22,809 bases of DNA, from positions 1-22,809 of the forward strand of contig CALGSR010000431.1 of NCBI GenBank assembly GCA_937902115.1, written 5' to 3'. The first letter of the stretch is position 1, and every line of letters starts with the position of its first letter. The notes below the pieces were generated by a model. It worked only from the letters and a program-made list of their open reading frames with translations, searched no databases and had not been told where the DNA came from. Below, piece after piece: positions 1-7,676 of the stretch. A program made the translations under genes and the position numbers. The stretch is from an uncultured Bacillus sp. GTDB lineage: Bacteria > Bacillota > Bacilli > Bacillales > Cytobacillaceae.

Positions 1-179
1 AATTGCTTTACCGCTATATCCTGCAAAATAGGGAAAGCAATGAATTTTTTATTCAAAAAGCGATCGGCTGGGTCCTGCGTGAATATTCAAAAACAAATCA
101 TGACTCCGTGAAAAAATTTATCGAATCCCATGACTTGCCAAAATTAAGCGTTAGGGAAGGAAGCAAATATTTACAATAA
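1..179 (+). CDS. DNA alkylation repair protein (AlkD-like), 3' end only
   Basis: This is the last 58 codons of a gene that enters from outside the window; the frame is open from base 3 to the TAA at 177-179. The tail contains QKAIGWVLREYSK followed by FIESHDLPKLSVREGSKYL, which matches the C-terminal HEAT-like repeats of AlkD-family DNA glycosylases as I know the family. These enzymes remove bulky or cationic alkylated bases such as 3-methyladenine and 7-methylguanine. The catalytic Asp/Trp residues lie upstream and cannot be checked. The gene converges on the DUF488 gene, and its last codons (Leu-Gln-stop) lie in the left arm of a perfect inverted repeat. The family call is fairly secure from the tail; the activity is inferred. 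Confidence 0.75.
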   Translation, partial: LLYRYILQNRESNEFFIQKAIGWVLREYSKTNHDSVKKFIESHDLPKLSVREGSKYLQ

Positions 180-212
180 GGGACCTATGTTGAACCCGGT
201 CCCTTATTGTAA
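171..212. terminator. Perfect 15-bp inverted repeat between convergent genes, probable bidirectional terminator
   Basis: TTACAATAAGGGACC at 171-185 is the exact reverse complement of 198-212, with a 12-nt loop. The arms contain the final codons (TTA CAA TAA) of both the upstream plus-strand gene and the DUF488 gene on the minus strand. Neither side has a long T-run, so it would be a strong hairpin rather than a textbook intrinsic terminator. The 14-bp core GAACCCGGTCCCTT (192-205) recurs at 14520-14533 in another convergent gap. Confidence 0.6.
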
Positions 213-569
213 TCTTCGGTCTAACTCTTCTTTTAAGACCCGGGCATGATTATAGATGGGATCCTTAGCTCCATATAATAATGTCACCTGCTGTTCTTTT
301 GCCAGCTGATAGATCTCATCAAGTTTTTGTGATTTTTGTTTATCACTGTGCAATTCTTCGAGATACCTCAAACGAAACTCTGGAAAAAGCTCTGGTTTAT
401 GGCAAAACCATTTTCGCAGTTCACTGCTCGGAGCAATTTCTTTTTCCCAACTTGTTAACTTGGCAGCATCTTTACGAATGCCCCTTGGCCAGAGACGGTC
501 AATTAGAATGCGATACCCATCATTTTCATCATAGGGATCATAGATTCGTTTCAAAAAGATGTCTGACAT
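204..569 (-). CDS. DUF488 family protein (YeaO-like)
   Basis: This is a 121-residue protein with the DUF488 hallmarks: an N-terminal KRIYDPYDENDGYRILIDR, then DRLWPRG at residues 24-30, and a WFCHKPELFPEF segment near the middle. The length is normal for short YeaO-type members. No enzymatic role is established for the family, so I assign none. The ATG is preceded by AAAGGTGA at good spacing. It is transcribed towards the AlkD-like gene and ends inside the shared inverted repeat. The 70 bp upstream, before the operon terminator at 638-667, should hold its promoter, but I see no convincing -35/-10 pair. Confidence 0.85.
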   Translation of the reverse strand: MSDIFLKRIYDPYDENDGYRILIDRLWPRGIRKDAAKLTSWEKEIAPSSELRKWFCHKPELFPEFRLRYLEELHSDKQKSQKLDEIYQLAKEQQVTLLYGAKDPIYNHARVLKEELDRRLQ

Positions 570-637
570 TTTATCACCTTTTTATCCATTTAATATACCC
601 TATTATTGTATCATTTTATTTTGACTCCACACAAACA

Positions 638-667
638 GAGGGCATGGAAATCTTATTCCATGCCCTC
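638..667 (-). terminator. Hairpin at the 3' end of the leucine-catabolism operon
   Basis: GAGGGCATGGAA (638-649) pairs perfectly with TTCCATGCCCTC (656-667) across a 6-nt loop. It starts 5 bases beyond the scoB stop in the minus direction. The tail after the stem (TGTTTGTGT) is T-rich but not a pure T-run. Its position at the end of a nine-gene operon makes it the likely terminator. Confidence 0.75.
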
Positions 668-672
668 ATTCG

Positions 673-1323
673 TTATTTAGTTAAAAGATCATGCTTTACG
701 GTAAATGACGCCTCCGTATTCTGTTTCACGTCTTGCACCGTTACGCCTTCATGAGTTTCAATTAACACCATGCCCTCCGGAGTAAAATCAAATACGGCTA
801 AATCTGTTATCAGTCGATGCACGACCTGTTTTCCAGTTAAAGGCAGCGTACATTCCTTTTTCACTTTGGACTCACCCTTTTTGTTAACATGCTCCATGAT
901 GACGACGACGCGTTTCGCCCCATTGACTAAGTCCATCGCACCGCCCATCCCTTTCACCATTTTGCCCGGAATCATCCAATTGGCAAGGTCTCCTTGTTGA
1001 GAAACCTCCATCCCGCCTAAGATAGCCAAGTCGATGTGCCCGCCGCGGATCATCGCGAACGATTCTGCACTGTCAAAAAACGAGGCCCCTTCTATCGCCG
1101 TGACGGTTTCTTTCCCTGCATTGATGAGATCCGGGTCTTCACTCCCTGCTGCGGGGTAGGGTCCAATCCCCAATAAACCGTTTTCCGATTGTAGCAATAC
1201 ATTGAAATCTGCAGGAATTTCATTGGCGATTAACGTTGGGATTCCGATTCCTAAATTCACATTCATCCCATCTTGGATCTCCTGAACCGCACGTTTAACA
1301 ATTCTTGTCCGGGCATTGCTCAT
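673..1323 (-). CDS. scoB: Succinyl-CoA:3-ketoacid CoA-transferase, subunit B
   Basis: ScoB is the beta subunit of the enzyme that moves CoA from succinyl-CoA to acetoacetate, giving acetoacetyl-CoA and succinate. The motif LLQSENGLLGIGP carries the catalytic glutamate at residue 47 (S-E-N-G), which forms the covalent CoA thioester in this family. Downstream GGHIDLAILGGMEV and GAMDLVNGAKRV are also typical. An open frame extends upstream to 1392, but GGGGGAGA sits just before the ATG at 1323, giving 216 residues, the length I know for B. subtilis ScoB. It is the last gene of the operon, 28 nt after scoA. Its job here is to activate the acetoacetate released by HMG-CoA lyase. Confidence 0.93.
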   Translation of the reverse strand: MSNARTRIVKRAVQEIQDGMNVNLGIGIPTLIANEIPADFNVLLQSENGLLGIGPYPAAGSEDPDLINAGKETVTAIEGASFFDSAESFAMIRGGHIDLAILGGMEVSQQGDLANWMIPGKMVKGMGGAMDLVNGAKRVVVIMEHVNKKGESKVKKECTLPLTGKQVVHRLITDLAVFDFTPEGMVLIETHEGVTVQDVKQNTEASFTVKHDLLTK

Positions 1324-1351
1324 TTGCTCTCTCCCCCTTACATCCATTCCA

Positions 1352-2053
1352 TTAAGCTTGCATAACAGTCCGCTTTTCAATTCTTTTTTCATAATCTTTC
1401 CCTAAGAGCAGTCTTTGTACATAGATTCCAGGTGTATGGATTTCATCCGGATTCAGACCGCCGGTTACCCTGATTTCTTCCACCTCTGCAATCGTAATCT
1501 TGCCGGACGCTGCCGCTAGCGGATTAAAATTACGAGCGGTTTTGCGATAAACTAGATTGCCTAATCGATCCCCCTTCCAAGCCTTAACGAAAGCAAAATC
1601 TCCGACAATTCCTTTTTCTAAAATATAAGTTCTTCCATCAAACACCTTATGCTCTTTGCCTTCGGCAATCGCTGTCCCGATGCCTGTCGCCGTATAGAAT
1701 CCAGGTATTCCCGCACCGCCAGCGCGAATCCGTTCGGCAAGTGTTCCCTGTGGCACAAGCTCCACTTCCAGCTCCCCGTTTAAATATTGCTTTTCAAAAA
1801 TTTTATTTTCACCGACATAGGAAGAAATCATTTTCTTAATTTGCCTGTTTGCTAGTAATATTCCAAGACCCCAATCATCAACCCCACAGTTATTACTGAC
1901 AATTGTTAAATCTTTTGTCCCTTTTTCTGCAAGTGCCCTAATGGCCTTCTCAGGAATACCGCATAAACCAAATCCTCCGACAATGATCGTCGCTCCGTCC
2001 TGGATGTCTTCGATTGCTTCTACGTATGAATCGATTATTTTTCCTTTGTTCAT
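1352..2053 (-). CDS. scoA: Succinyl-CoA:3-ketoacid CoA-transferase, subunit A
   Basis: ScoA is the alpha subunit partner of ScoB. The CoA-transferase family I signature is at the N-terminus (IIVGGFGLCGIPEKAI, about residues 23-38), followed by NNCGVDDWGLG and GIPGFYTATGIGT. Two adjacent ATGs (2056 and 2053) follow AAAGGGG; I prefer 2053 (233 residues, 8-nt spacing), and 2056 would add one Met. The open frame reaches 2083, but that start has no ribosome binding site. It lies 42 nt after the carboxyltransferase gene and 28 nt before scoB, so all three are probably co-transcribed. Grouping of scoAB with the yng-type genes makes the operon a full route from leucine to acetoacetyl-CoA. Confidence 0.92.
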   Translation of the reverse strand: MNKGKIIDSYVEAIEDIQDGATIIVGGFGLCGIPEKAIRALAEKGTKDLTIVSNNCGVDDWGLGILLANRQIKKMISSYVGENKIFEKQYLNGELEVELVPQGTLAERIRAGGAGIPGFYTATGIGTAIAEGKEHKVFDGRTYILEKGIVGDFAFVKAWKGDRLGNLVYRKTARNFNPLAAASGKITIAEVEEIRVTGGLNPDEIHTPGIYVQRLLLGKDYEKRIEKRTVMQA

Positions 2054-2095
2054 CATATGATCCCCTTTCGCCTCAGTTTCCATTTGTTAAAAAGC

Positions 2096-3640
2096 TTATA
2101 CAGGAGAAACTGGATGCTTCCTTTCTGAAAATAATAGTTCCTTTGAAGAATAGGCATCAAAACGCTGGATTAATTCCTGGCGCAGTGAATTCGCTGGTAC
2201 AATTCCATCAATAATCATTTCGGAGGCCAAGCGATAAATATCAATGTCCTGACGATATTCTTCACGCTTTTGCGCGACAAAGACAGCCTTTTCTTCCTCC
2301 GGTAATTCGGCAATTTTGTTGGAATAAACAGCATTCACGGCGGCTTCCGGTCCCATGACCGCTATTTGTGCTGTCGGCAGGGCCAGGCAGCAATCCGGTT
2401 CAAATGCAGGGCCAGCCATTGCATACAAACCTGCCCCGTAGGCTTTACGGACAATAACGGAAATTTTCGGGACCGTCGCTTCCGAAATAGCTGCGACCAT
2501 CTTCGCCCCATGACGGATGATTCCTGCCCGTTCCACCTTTGTTCCAATCATGAATCCGGGTACATCTACAAGGAAGAGCAATGGAATATGGAAAGCATCA
2601 CAAAGGTTGACGAACTTCGCTGCCTTATCTGCCGTATCATGGAACAAGACACCACCCTTTACCCGTGGCTGATTGGCAATGATTCCAACAACCTTCCCAT
2701 TCATCCGCGCTAAGCCGGTAATGAGTTCTGCTGCAAACAACTTTTTAATTTCAAAAAAGCTATCTTCATCAATGATGCGTTGAATTAAATCATGCATATT
2801 AAATGGAGAATTCTGATTGGCAGGCACTATTTCCTCTAAAGTCTTTTCAAAGGTTTTTACCGCTTGCGGCTCCTGGACAGGAGGCTTCATAGAAAAATTA
2901 GCCGGAAAATAGGATAGGTAATTCCGCGCATGTGCAATCGCCTCTTCCTCATTTTTTACGAGCACATCTCCGCAGCCAGAGACCGAACAATGCATCCGAG
3001 CCCCGCCCATTTCCTCTAAGGTCACTTTTTCTCCAATGACCATTTCTGCCATTCTTGGTGACCCGAGATACATTGAAGCATTTCCGTCAACCATGATGAC
3101 GATGTCGCAGAACGCAGGGATATAAGCGCCGCCTGCTGCCGAAGGACCGAAAAGGAGACAAATTTGCGGCACCTTTCCGGAAAGCTTGACCTGGTTATAA
3201 AAAATCCTTCCGGCTCCCCTGCGGCCGGGAAACATTTCGATCTGATCCGTAATTCTGGCACCGGCTGAGTCAACTAAGTATATAATCGGAACTTTTAACT
3301 TCTCGGCTGTTTCTTGAATACGCAAGATCTTTTCTACGGTCCGCGCTCCCCAAGAACCGGCTTTTACAGTTGAATCATTAGCCATTACACAAACAGTCTG
3401 TCCGTTAATTTTCCCAATTGCCGTTACCACACCGTCTGCCGGTAGATCCCCATTGTTGCAATTGGCAAACAAAGCATCCTCCAGCTCAAAACTGGGGTCA
3501 AATAATAACTTCAGTCGATCGCGGACGAATAATTTCCCTTTTTTTGCATTGCTTTCATGATATTTCACATCGCCGCCCTGTTTGATTTGCTCCACACGTT
3601 CCTGGATCGATTTGCCCAATGAATTTGATTTGACTGACAT
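2096..3640 (-). CDS. yngE: Acyl-CoA carboxylase carboxyltransferase subunit (methylcrotonyl-CoA carboxylase beta)
   Basis: This 514-residue biotin-dependent carboxyltransferase transfers the carboxyl group from carboxybiotin to an acyl-CoA, most likely 3-methylcrotonyl-CoA to give 3-methylglutaconyl-CoA. Both crotonase-fold halves are present. The N half has VDSAGARITDQ, GPSAAGGAYIPAFCD and LGSPRMAEMVIGE; the C half has GGVLFHDTADKAAKF, VDVPGFMIGT and KAYGAGLYAMAGPAF. The Gly-Ala pairs are the usual oxyanion-hole elements. The start is the ATG at 3640, behind GGGGGAGA; an upstream in-frame start at 3676 is not supported. Its partners YngH and YngHB are in the same operon but separated from it by yngG, yngF and the ligase. 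The substrate is assigned from context, since propionyl- and geranyl-CoA carboxylases share these motifs. Confidence 0.93.
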   Translation of the reverse strand: MSVKSNSLGKSIQERVEQIKQGGDVKYHESNAKKGKLFVRDRLKLLFDPSFELEDALFANCNNGDLPADGVVTAIGKINGQTVCVMANDSTVKAGSWGARTVEKILRIQETAEKLKVPIIYLVDSAGARITDQIEMFPGRRGAGRIFYNQVKLSGKVPQICLLFGPSAAGGAYIPAFCDIVIMVDGNASMYLGSPRMAEMVIGEKVTLEEMGGARMHCSVSGCGDVLVKNEEEAIAHARNYLSYFPANFSMKPPVQEPQAVKTFEKTLEEIVPANQNSPFNMHDLIQRIIDEDSFFEIKKLFAAELITGLARMNGKVVGIIANQPRVKGGVLFHDTADKAAKFVNLCDAFHIPLLFLVDVPGFMIGTKVERAGIIRHGAKMVAAISEATVPKISVIVRKAYGAGLYAMAGPAFEPDCCLALPTAQIAVMGPEAAVNAVYSNKIAELPEEEKAVFVAQKREEYRQDIDIYRLASEMIIDGIVPANSLRQELIQRFDAYSSKELLFSERKHPVSPV

Positions 3641-3704
3641 GGCCGTCTCCCCCTTATTCTCATTTCTGAAGTTCATGCTATTCTTTATCCGCAGTGAAGC
3701 GTAT

Positions 3705-5666
3705 TCAATTATTTCTTAAAGCAACTAAGTTTTTAATCTGTTCCACGACTGTTGGATCCTCTAAACCGGTAATATCACCTGCTACAGTTCCTTTAATGAC
3801 GATTTCCTTTAATAGGCGGCGCATGATCTTACCGCTCACTGTTTTTGGCAGGGCCTTTGTAAACAAGATATGCTCTGGCCTGGCGATTTGCCCAATATTA
3901 TTGACAATACTTTGACTAATTCGATTTTTCAGTTCCTCCGTACCTTCAAAGCCATCTGCTAATTTGGCAAAAACGATTGGTACCTCTCCTTTGATAGGAT
4001 CAGGAATACCAAAGACTGCTGTCTCAGCCACACCTTCGCATTCGAGGACAGCACTTTCCATTTCCATCGTACTTAAGCGGTGGCCTGCCACATTAAAAGC
4101 ATCATCTGAGCGCCCAACTACCCAGAAATATCCATCCTCGTCTTTAAAGGCGAGATCACTTGCATAGTAGCAGCCTTCTACTTGGCTGAAATACGCCTGA
4201 TAGTATCGTTCCGGCTCTTTCCATAGCGTTCGGCACAGCATTGGGAATGGGTCCCTGATAACCAAATTCCCCAATACACCCGGCGCTACAGAATTGCCGC
4301 TTTCATCAACGACATCCATCTTAGCTCCTAAAAATTCCACCCCAACTGACCCCGGCTTCATCGGTGTCAGCCAGGCCGCACCAGCTAAAGGACATCCGGC
4401 TGTTTCCGTCTGGCCCCAGGTGTTATTCAAATAGATATTCTTCTTACCTAATTTTTCATACGTCCAGTGCCATGTCTCCGGATCAAAAGGTTCTCCTACA
4501 AGGGATATGACATCAAGGCAGCTTAAATCAAAAGCTTCCAGCGTTTTTTCTCCGAGACTTTTAAGCATCCGTAATGCCGTTGGTGCCGTGAACAGTTTAT
4601 TAATCCGGTATTTTTCGATAATTTGATAAAAACGATCCGATTCCGGATAATCTGGCGCTCCCTCATAGACGACGGTTGTCACTCCATTGGCCAATGAACC
4701 GACAACACCCCAGATATGCATCGTCAACCAGCCAACATCGGCTGTACACCAGAACACATCATCCGAACGGTGATCCATATGATATTTTGCATAAATATGG
4801 TTTTGCACGATAAAGGCCATTCCGGAATGAACGACACCCTTTGGCTTTCCAGTCGTCCCGCTTGTATAGAAGACAATCCCCGGATCATTTGCTTCCAATC
4901 GCTCCGGTTCGCACGTGATCGGTACGGTTTTCCTGATTTCATGCCACCAATAATCTCTATTTGGCTTCATGTTCAGTTCCATTCCAAGACGATTGACAAC
5001 AATAACTCCTTTTACATAGGACATCTCATCAATCACTTGATCTAATTTTTCCTTAAGTGGAATCACTTTTCCGCGGCGCAAGCTGGCATCGGCAGTGACG
5101 ATGACCTTCGGTTCAAAATTAATGAGTCGGTCCTTTAATGATTTTTCTGAAAACCCGGAGAAAATCGTATTGTATACCGCACCAATGCGGAAGCAGGCAA
5201 GGATTGTAATAAAGGCTTCGGCTAAGTTTGGCAAGAAGATGGCAACAGCATCCCCTTTTCCAACACCAAATGACTTTAGTACATTTGCAAAACGGTTAAC
5301 TTCTGCTAAGAGCATGGAATACGTGTACATTTGCGAATCCCCGTTTTCCCCTTCCCATATGAGGGCTGTTCGGTTTGCCGCTCCATTTTCAATATGCCTA
5401 TCAAGGAGATTGTAGCAGGGATTACTGGTCCCCCCTTTAAAAAAGCTAAAACCAGGCAGCTGCCCTGTCATCGTTTCCTGCCAAGGCTCGTACCACATCA
5501 GTTCCTTTGCCGCTTTATCCCAAAAGCCTGCAGGATCCTCCTTTGATTGTAAAAGGAGTTCCCCAAAGGCCGCACTACTTCCTAATGCCGTTTCCCGCTG
5601 TTTTTCCACACTAGGAAAGTACTTTTTACTCTTTGTGACAGCTTGTCCCATTCCGGTTCCATCCAT
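3705..5666 (-). CDS. AMP-forming acyl-CoA synthetase of the acetyl-CoA synthetase type, with altered acyl pocket
   Basis: This 653-residue cytosolic enzyme of the ANL superfamily activates a carboxylic acid with ATP and CoA. It has the ACAS N-terminal region, the P-loop TSGTTGKPKG (268-277), the hinge region VGRSDDAFNVAGHR, and the catalytic lysine K613 in TVSGKIMRR. Overall it resembles acetyl/propionyl-CoA synthetase, but where acetyl-CoA synthetases have TWWQTETG it reads TWGQTETAG. The Trp that closes the acetate pocket is therefore Gly (G418), as in medium-chain synthetases. I infer a larger or branched acid such as isovalerate, isobutyrate or acetoacetate. The start is the ATG at 5666, nine bases after GGAGG. 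It lies between yngF and yngE (gaps of 54 and 64 nt). B. subtilis has the shorter YngI elsewhere in its operon, and no YngI homologue appears here. Confidence 0.9.
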   Translation of the reverse strand: MDGTGMGQAVTKSKKYFPSVEKQRETALGSSAAFGELLLQSKEDPAGFWDKAAKELMWYEPWQETMTGQLPGFSFFKGGTSNPCYNLLDRHIENGAANRTALIWEGENGDSQMYTYSMLLAEVNRFANVLKSFGVGKGDAVAIFLPNLAEAFITILACFRIGAVYNTIFSGFSEKSLKDRLINFEPKVIVTADASLRRGKVIPLKEKLDQVIDEMSYVKGVIVVNRLGMELNMKPNRDYWWHEIRKTVPITCEPERLEANDPGIVFYTSGTTGKPKGVVHSGMAFIVQNHIYAKYHMDHRSDDVFWCTADVGWLTMHIWGVVGSLANGVTTVVYEGAPDYPESDRFYQIIEKYRINKLFTAPTALRMLKSLGEKTLEAFDLSCLDVISLVGEPFDPETWHWTYEKLGKKNIYLNNTWGQTETAGCPLAGAAWLTPMKPGSVGVEFLGAKMDVVDESGNSVAPGVLGNLVIRDPFPMLCRTLWKEPERYYQAYFSQVEGCYYASDLAFKDEDGYFWVVGRSDDAFNVAGHRLSTMEMESAVLECEGVAETAVFGIPDPIKGEVPIVFAKLADGFEGTEELKNRISQSIVNNIGQIARPEHILFTKALPKTVSGKIMRRLLKEIVIKGTVAGDITGLEDPTVVEQIKNLVALRNN

Positions 5667-5720
5667 TTGATACAGCCTCCAATTCAAATATAGTTTTATC
5701 CTCTAAATCTATGAAACTTC

Positions 5721-6503
5721 TTACTCCCCTTTATAGTGGGGTGTCCGCTTCTCTTTAAATGCCTGCAGTCCCTCCAAACGATCACGTGTCGGAATCGTAA
5801 TCTCGTAAGCGTTTTGCTCGATTGAAAGCCCGGTTTGCAGGTCAACTTCACAGCCTTTATCAATGGCAAATTTTGCTTGTGTCAATGCAATCGGGGCGTT
5901 GCGGACAATTTGCCCTGCTAATTCATATGCTTTTTCCAGCAAGGATTTAGGAGATACTATATACTCTGCCAAGCCAATTTCCTTGGCTTCTGAGGCATCA
6001 ATTCTTCTGGCTGTAAAAATCAATTCCTTCGCCCAGCCTTTTCCGACAAGCCGCGGCAGCCGTTGTGTTCCACCTGCCCCCGGAATAATTCCCAAGGATG
6101 TTTCTGTTAGGCCAAATTTCGCATTTTCTGCGGCGACACGAATATCGCAGGCTAAAGCTAACTCTGTTCCACCGCCAAAAGCAGAACCATTTACAGCAGC
6201 TATGAACGGCTGCGGCGAACTTTCTATTTGATTGATACAGTCGCGAATCAATGAAACGGTCTTTTTAACAGTTTGCGGGTCCATCCCTGCCCGTTCCTTT
6301 AAGTCCGCACCGGCACAAAAGGCCTTTTCCCCCGCACCCGTAATGATGACGCAGCGGATAGCAGGATCAAATTTACATGAATCAAGTATCGCTTTTAATT
6401 CTTGTAGCATTTGTGTTGATAATGCATTGGCTGCTTGGGGGCGATTTAAGGTGATTAGCGCAACACCATTGTCTCCATTTTTGAACTGTACTAATTTTTC
6501 CAT
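5721..6503 (-). CDS. yngF: Enoyl-CoA hydratase family, probable methylglutaconyl-CoA hydratase
   Basis: This 260-residue crotonase-fold enzyme is expected to hydrate 3-methylglutaconyl-CoA to 3-hydroxy-3-methylglutaryl-CoA. It has the oxyanion-hole segment FCAGADL (A66), the signature GSAFGGGTELALACDIRVAA with E114, and the second acid E134 in LTETSLGIIPGAGGTQRL. The two-glutamate arrangement is that of active hydratases. The ATG at 6503 follows AGAGGGTG by six bases and gives the 260-residue length known for YngF. A GTG at 6512 in the same frame would overlap yngG by 8 nt and is less likely. With the ATG, only 1 nt separates it from the yngG stop, so translation is probably coupled. Confidence 0.92.
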   Translation of the reverse strand: MEKLVQFKNGDNGVALITLNRPQAANALSTQMLQELKAILDSCKFDPAIRCVIITGAGEKAFCAGADLKERAGMDPQTVKKTVSLIRDCINQIESSPQPFIAAVNGSAFGGGTELALACDIRVAAENAKFGLTETSLGIIPGAGGTQRLPRLVGKGWAKELIFTARRIDASEAKEIGLAEYIVSPKSLLEKAYELAGQIVRNAPIALTQAKFAIDKGCEVDLQTGLSIEQNAYEITIPTRDRLEGLQAFKEKRTPHYKGE

Positions 6504-6504
6504 T

Positions 6505-7431
6505 CTATTCACCCTCTTTTACCACTAAGGCAGACTTGCCTGTACATGCCTGGAGATTTCGGCTTGGCAGTATTCTTCCGATCTTTTCTTGAATAAATTG
6601 GGCTGTAGCAAGCTGCTCATCACGATTTATACCTGTTTGAATACCCATCTGATGGAGCATGTATATCAAGTCTTCAGTGGCTACATTTCCGGAAGCACCC
6701 GGAGCATATGGACAACCGCCTAATCCTCCCGCTGAAGAATCAAATGCCGTCATGCCCATCTCCAGAGACATAAGTACATTCGCTAATGCCGTACCCCTTG
6801 TATCATGAAAATGCAAAGCGAATCGCTCAATAGGATATCGTTTTAATAGATTCTCTAGGACAAGCTGTACCTGTTTTGGGCTGGCAGCACCAATCGTATC
6901 TCCCAGTGATAATTCATCGATCCCCATTTCTAATAGTTTGTCTGCAACCTGAATTACGTTATTAATAGAAACCTGGCCCTCATATGGACAGCCAAAAACG
7001 GTGGAAATATATCCGCGAACCGTTTTCCCAGCCATTTGCGCTTCCTGTACAACTTCCTTTAACACAGGAAAGGTATCGCCAATTGATTTATTGATATTTT
7101 TTTGATTATGGGTTTCACTGGAGGACATAAAGACAGATACCTCATCAATATTTGCTTCTATTGCTTTGTCCAATCCGCGTAAATTAGGGACGAGTGCCGC
7201 ATAGGTGATACCGGGTACACGTTCAATTCCTTTTGCCACCTCGAGCGAATCCGAAAGTGCCGGGATCCATTGCGGATTCACAAAAGAAGACACTTCGATA
7301 TATTTCAGTCCGCTCCGGGACATTTGATTGATCCAATGAATTTTATCCTCTGTTGATAGAATAGCCTTCTCATTTTGCAGACCATCCCGTGGTCCCACTT
7401 CTTTTATTTGCACATTTTCCGGCCAATTCAC
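6505..7431 (-). CDS. yngG: Hydroxymethylglutaryl-CoA lyase
   Basis: This 308-residue lyase splits HMG-CoA into acetyl-CoA and acetoacetate. It is a TIM-barrel enzyme of the DRE-metallolyase family. Visible active-site elements are EVGPRDGLQNE (R15 and D16, metal and substrate contacts), the metal-binding HFHD (H207, H209), and GGCPYAPGASGN with the catalytic loop cysteine C240 and N249. All key residues are present. The start is a GTG at 7431, ten bases after GGAG; no ATG in the right frame is nearby. It lies 20 nt after the biotin carrier gene and 1 nt before yngF. Its product acetoacetate is the substrate for ScoAB at the end of the operon. Confidence 0.95.
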   Translation of the reverse strand: MNWPENVQIKEVGPRDGLQNEKAILSTEDKIHWINQMSRSGLKYIEVSSFVNPQWIPALSDSLEVAKGIERVPGITYAALVPNLRGLDKAIEANIDEVSVFMSSSETHNQKNINKSIGDTFPVLKEVVQEAQMAGKTVRGYISTVFGCPYEGQVSINNVIQVADKLLEMGIDELSLGDTIGAASPKQVQLVLENLLKRYPIERFALHFHDTRGTALANVLMSLEMGMTAFDSSAGGLGGCPYAPGASGNVATEDLIYMLHQMGIQTGINRDEQLATAQFIQEKIGRILPSRNLQACTGKSALVVKEGE

Positions 7432-7451
7432 CTCTTCATCACTCCTTGGAC

Positions 7452-7664
7452 CTATTCAAATTCGATTAAAATATCTTCTTCATTGACGAAATCGCCTTCA
7501 CTCACCTTTACTTCCTTTACAACGCCGCCAAAGTCTGCGGCAATGGGAATTTCCATTTTCATTGATTCTAAAATTGCGATATCCTGACCGTCCTCTACTA
7601 TGTCACCCGGCTTTACCAATAGTTTCCAGACATTTCCTGCCATCACTGCTTTTACATTTTTCAT
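7452..7664 (-). CDS. yngHB: Biotin/lipoyl attachment protein, biotin carboxyl carrier
   Basis: This 70-residue stand-alone biotin carrier carries CO2 on biotin between the biotin carboxylase (YngH) and the carboxyltransferase (YngE). The biotinylation motif ESMKMEIP places the modified lysine at K36, and the paired Gly-containing turns (VKPGD, VSEGD) of the flattened beta-barrel are on either side. The length is typical for free-standing BCCP domains, which are often missed or fused to the carboxylase. The ATG at 7664 follows GGAGG closely. It lies 12 nt after yngH and 20 nt before yngG. Confidence 0.95.
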   Translation of the reverse strand: MKNVKAVMAGNVWKLLVKPGDIVEDGQDIAILESMKMEIPIAADFGGVVKEVKVSEGDFVNEEDILIEFE

Positions 7665-7676
7665 TGATTTGCCTCC

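Noticed and set aside
281..754. Open plus-strand frame of 157 codons running across the DUF488 gene and the scoB 3' end
   Set aside because: It lies antisense to two clear genes and a hairpin, has low-complexity, Cys/His/Phe-rich composition and no ribosome binding site.
5863..6528. Two open plus-strand frames antisense to yngF
   Set aside because: Both mirror the codon pattern of a well-supported hydratase gene on the other strand and resemble no protein family.
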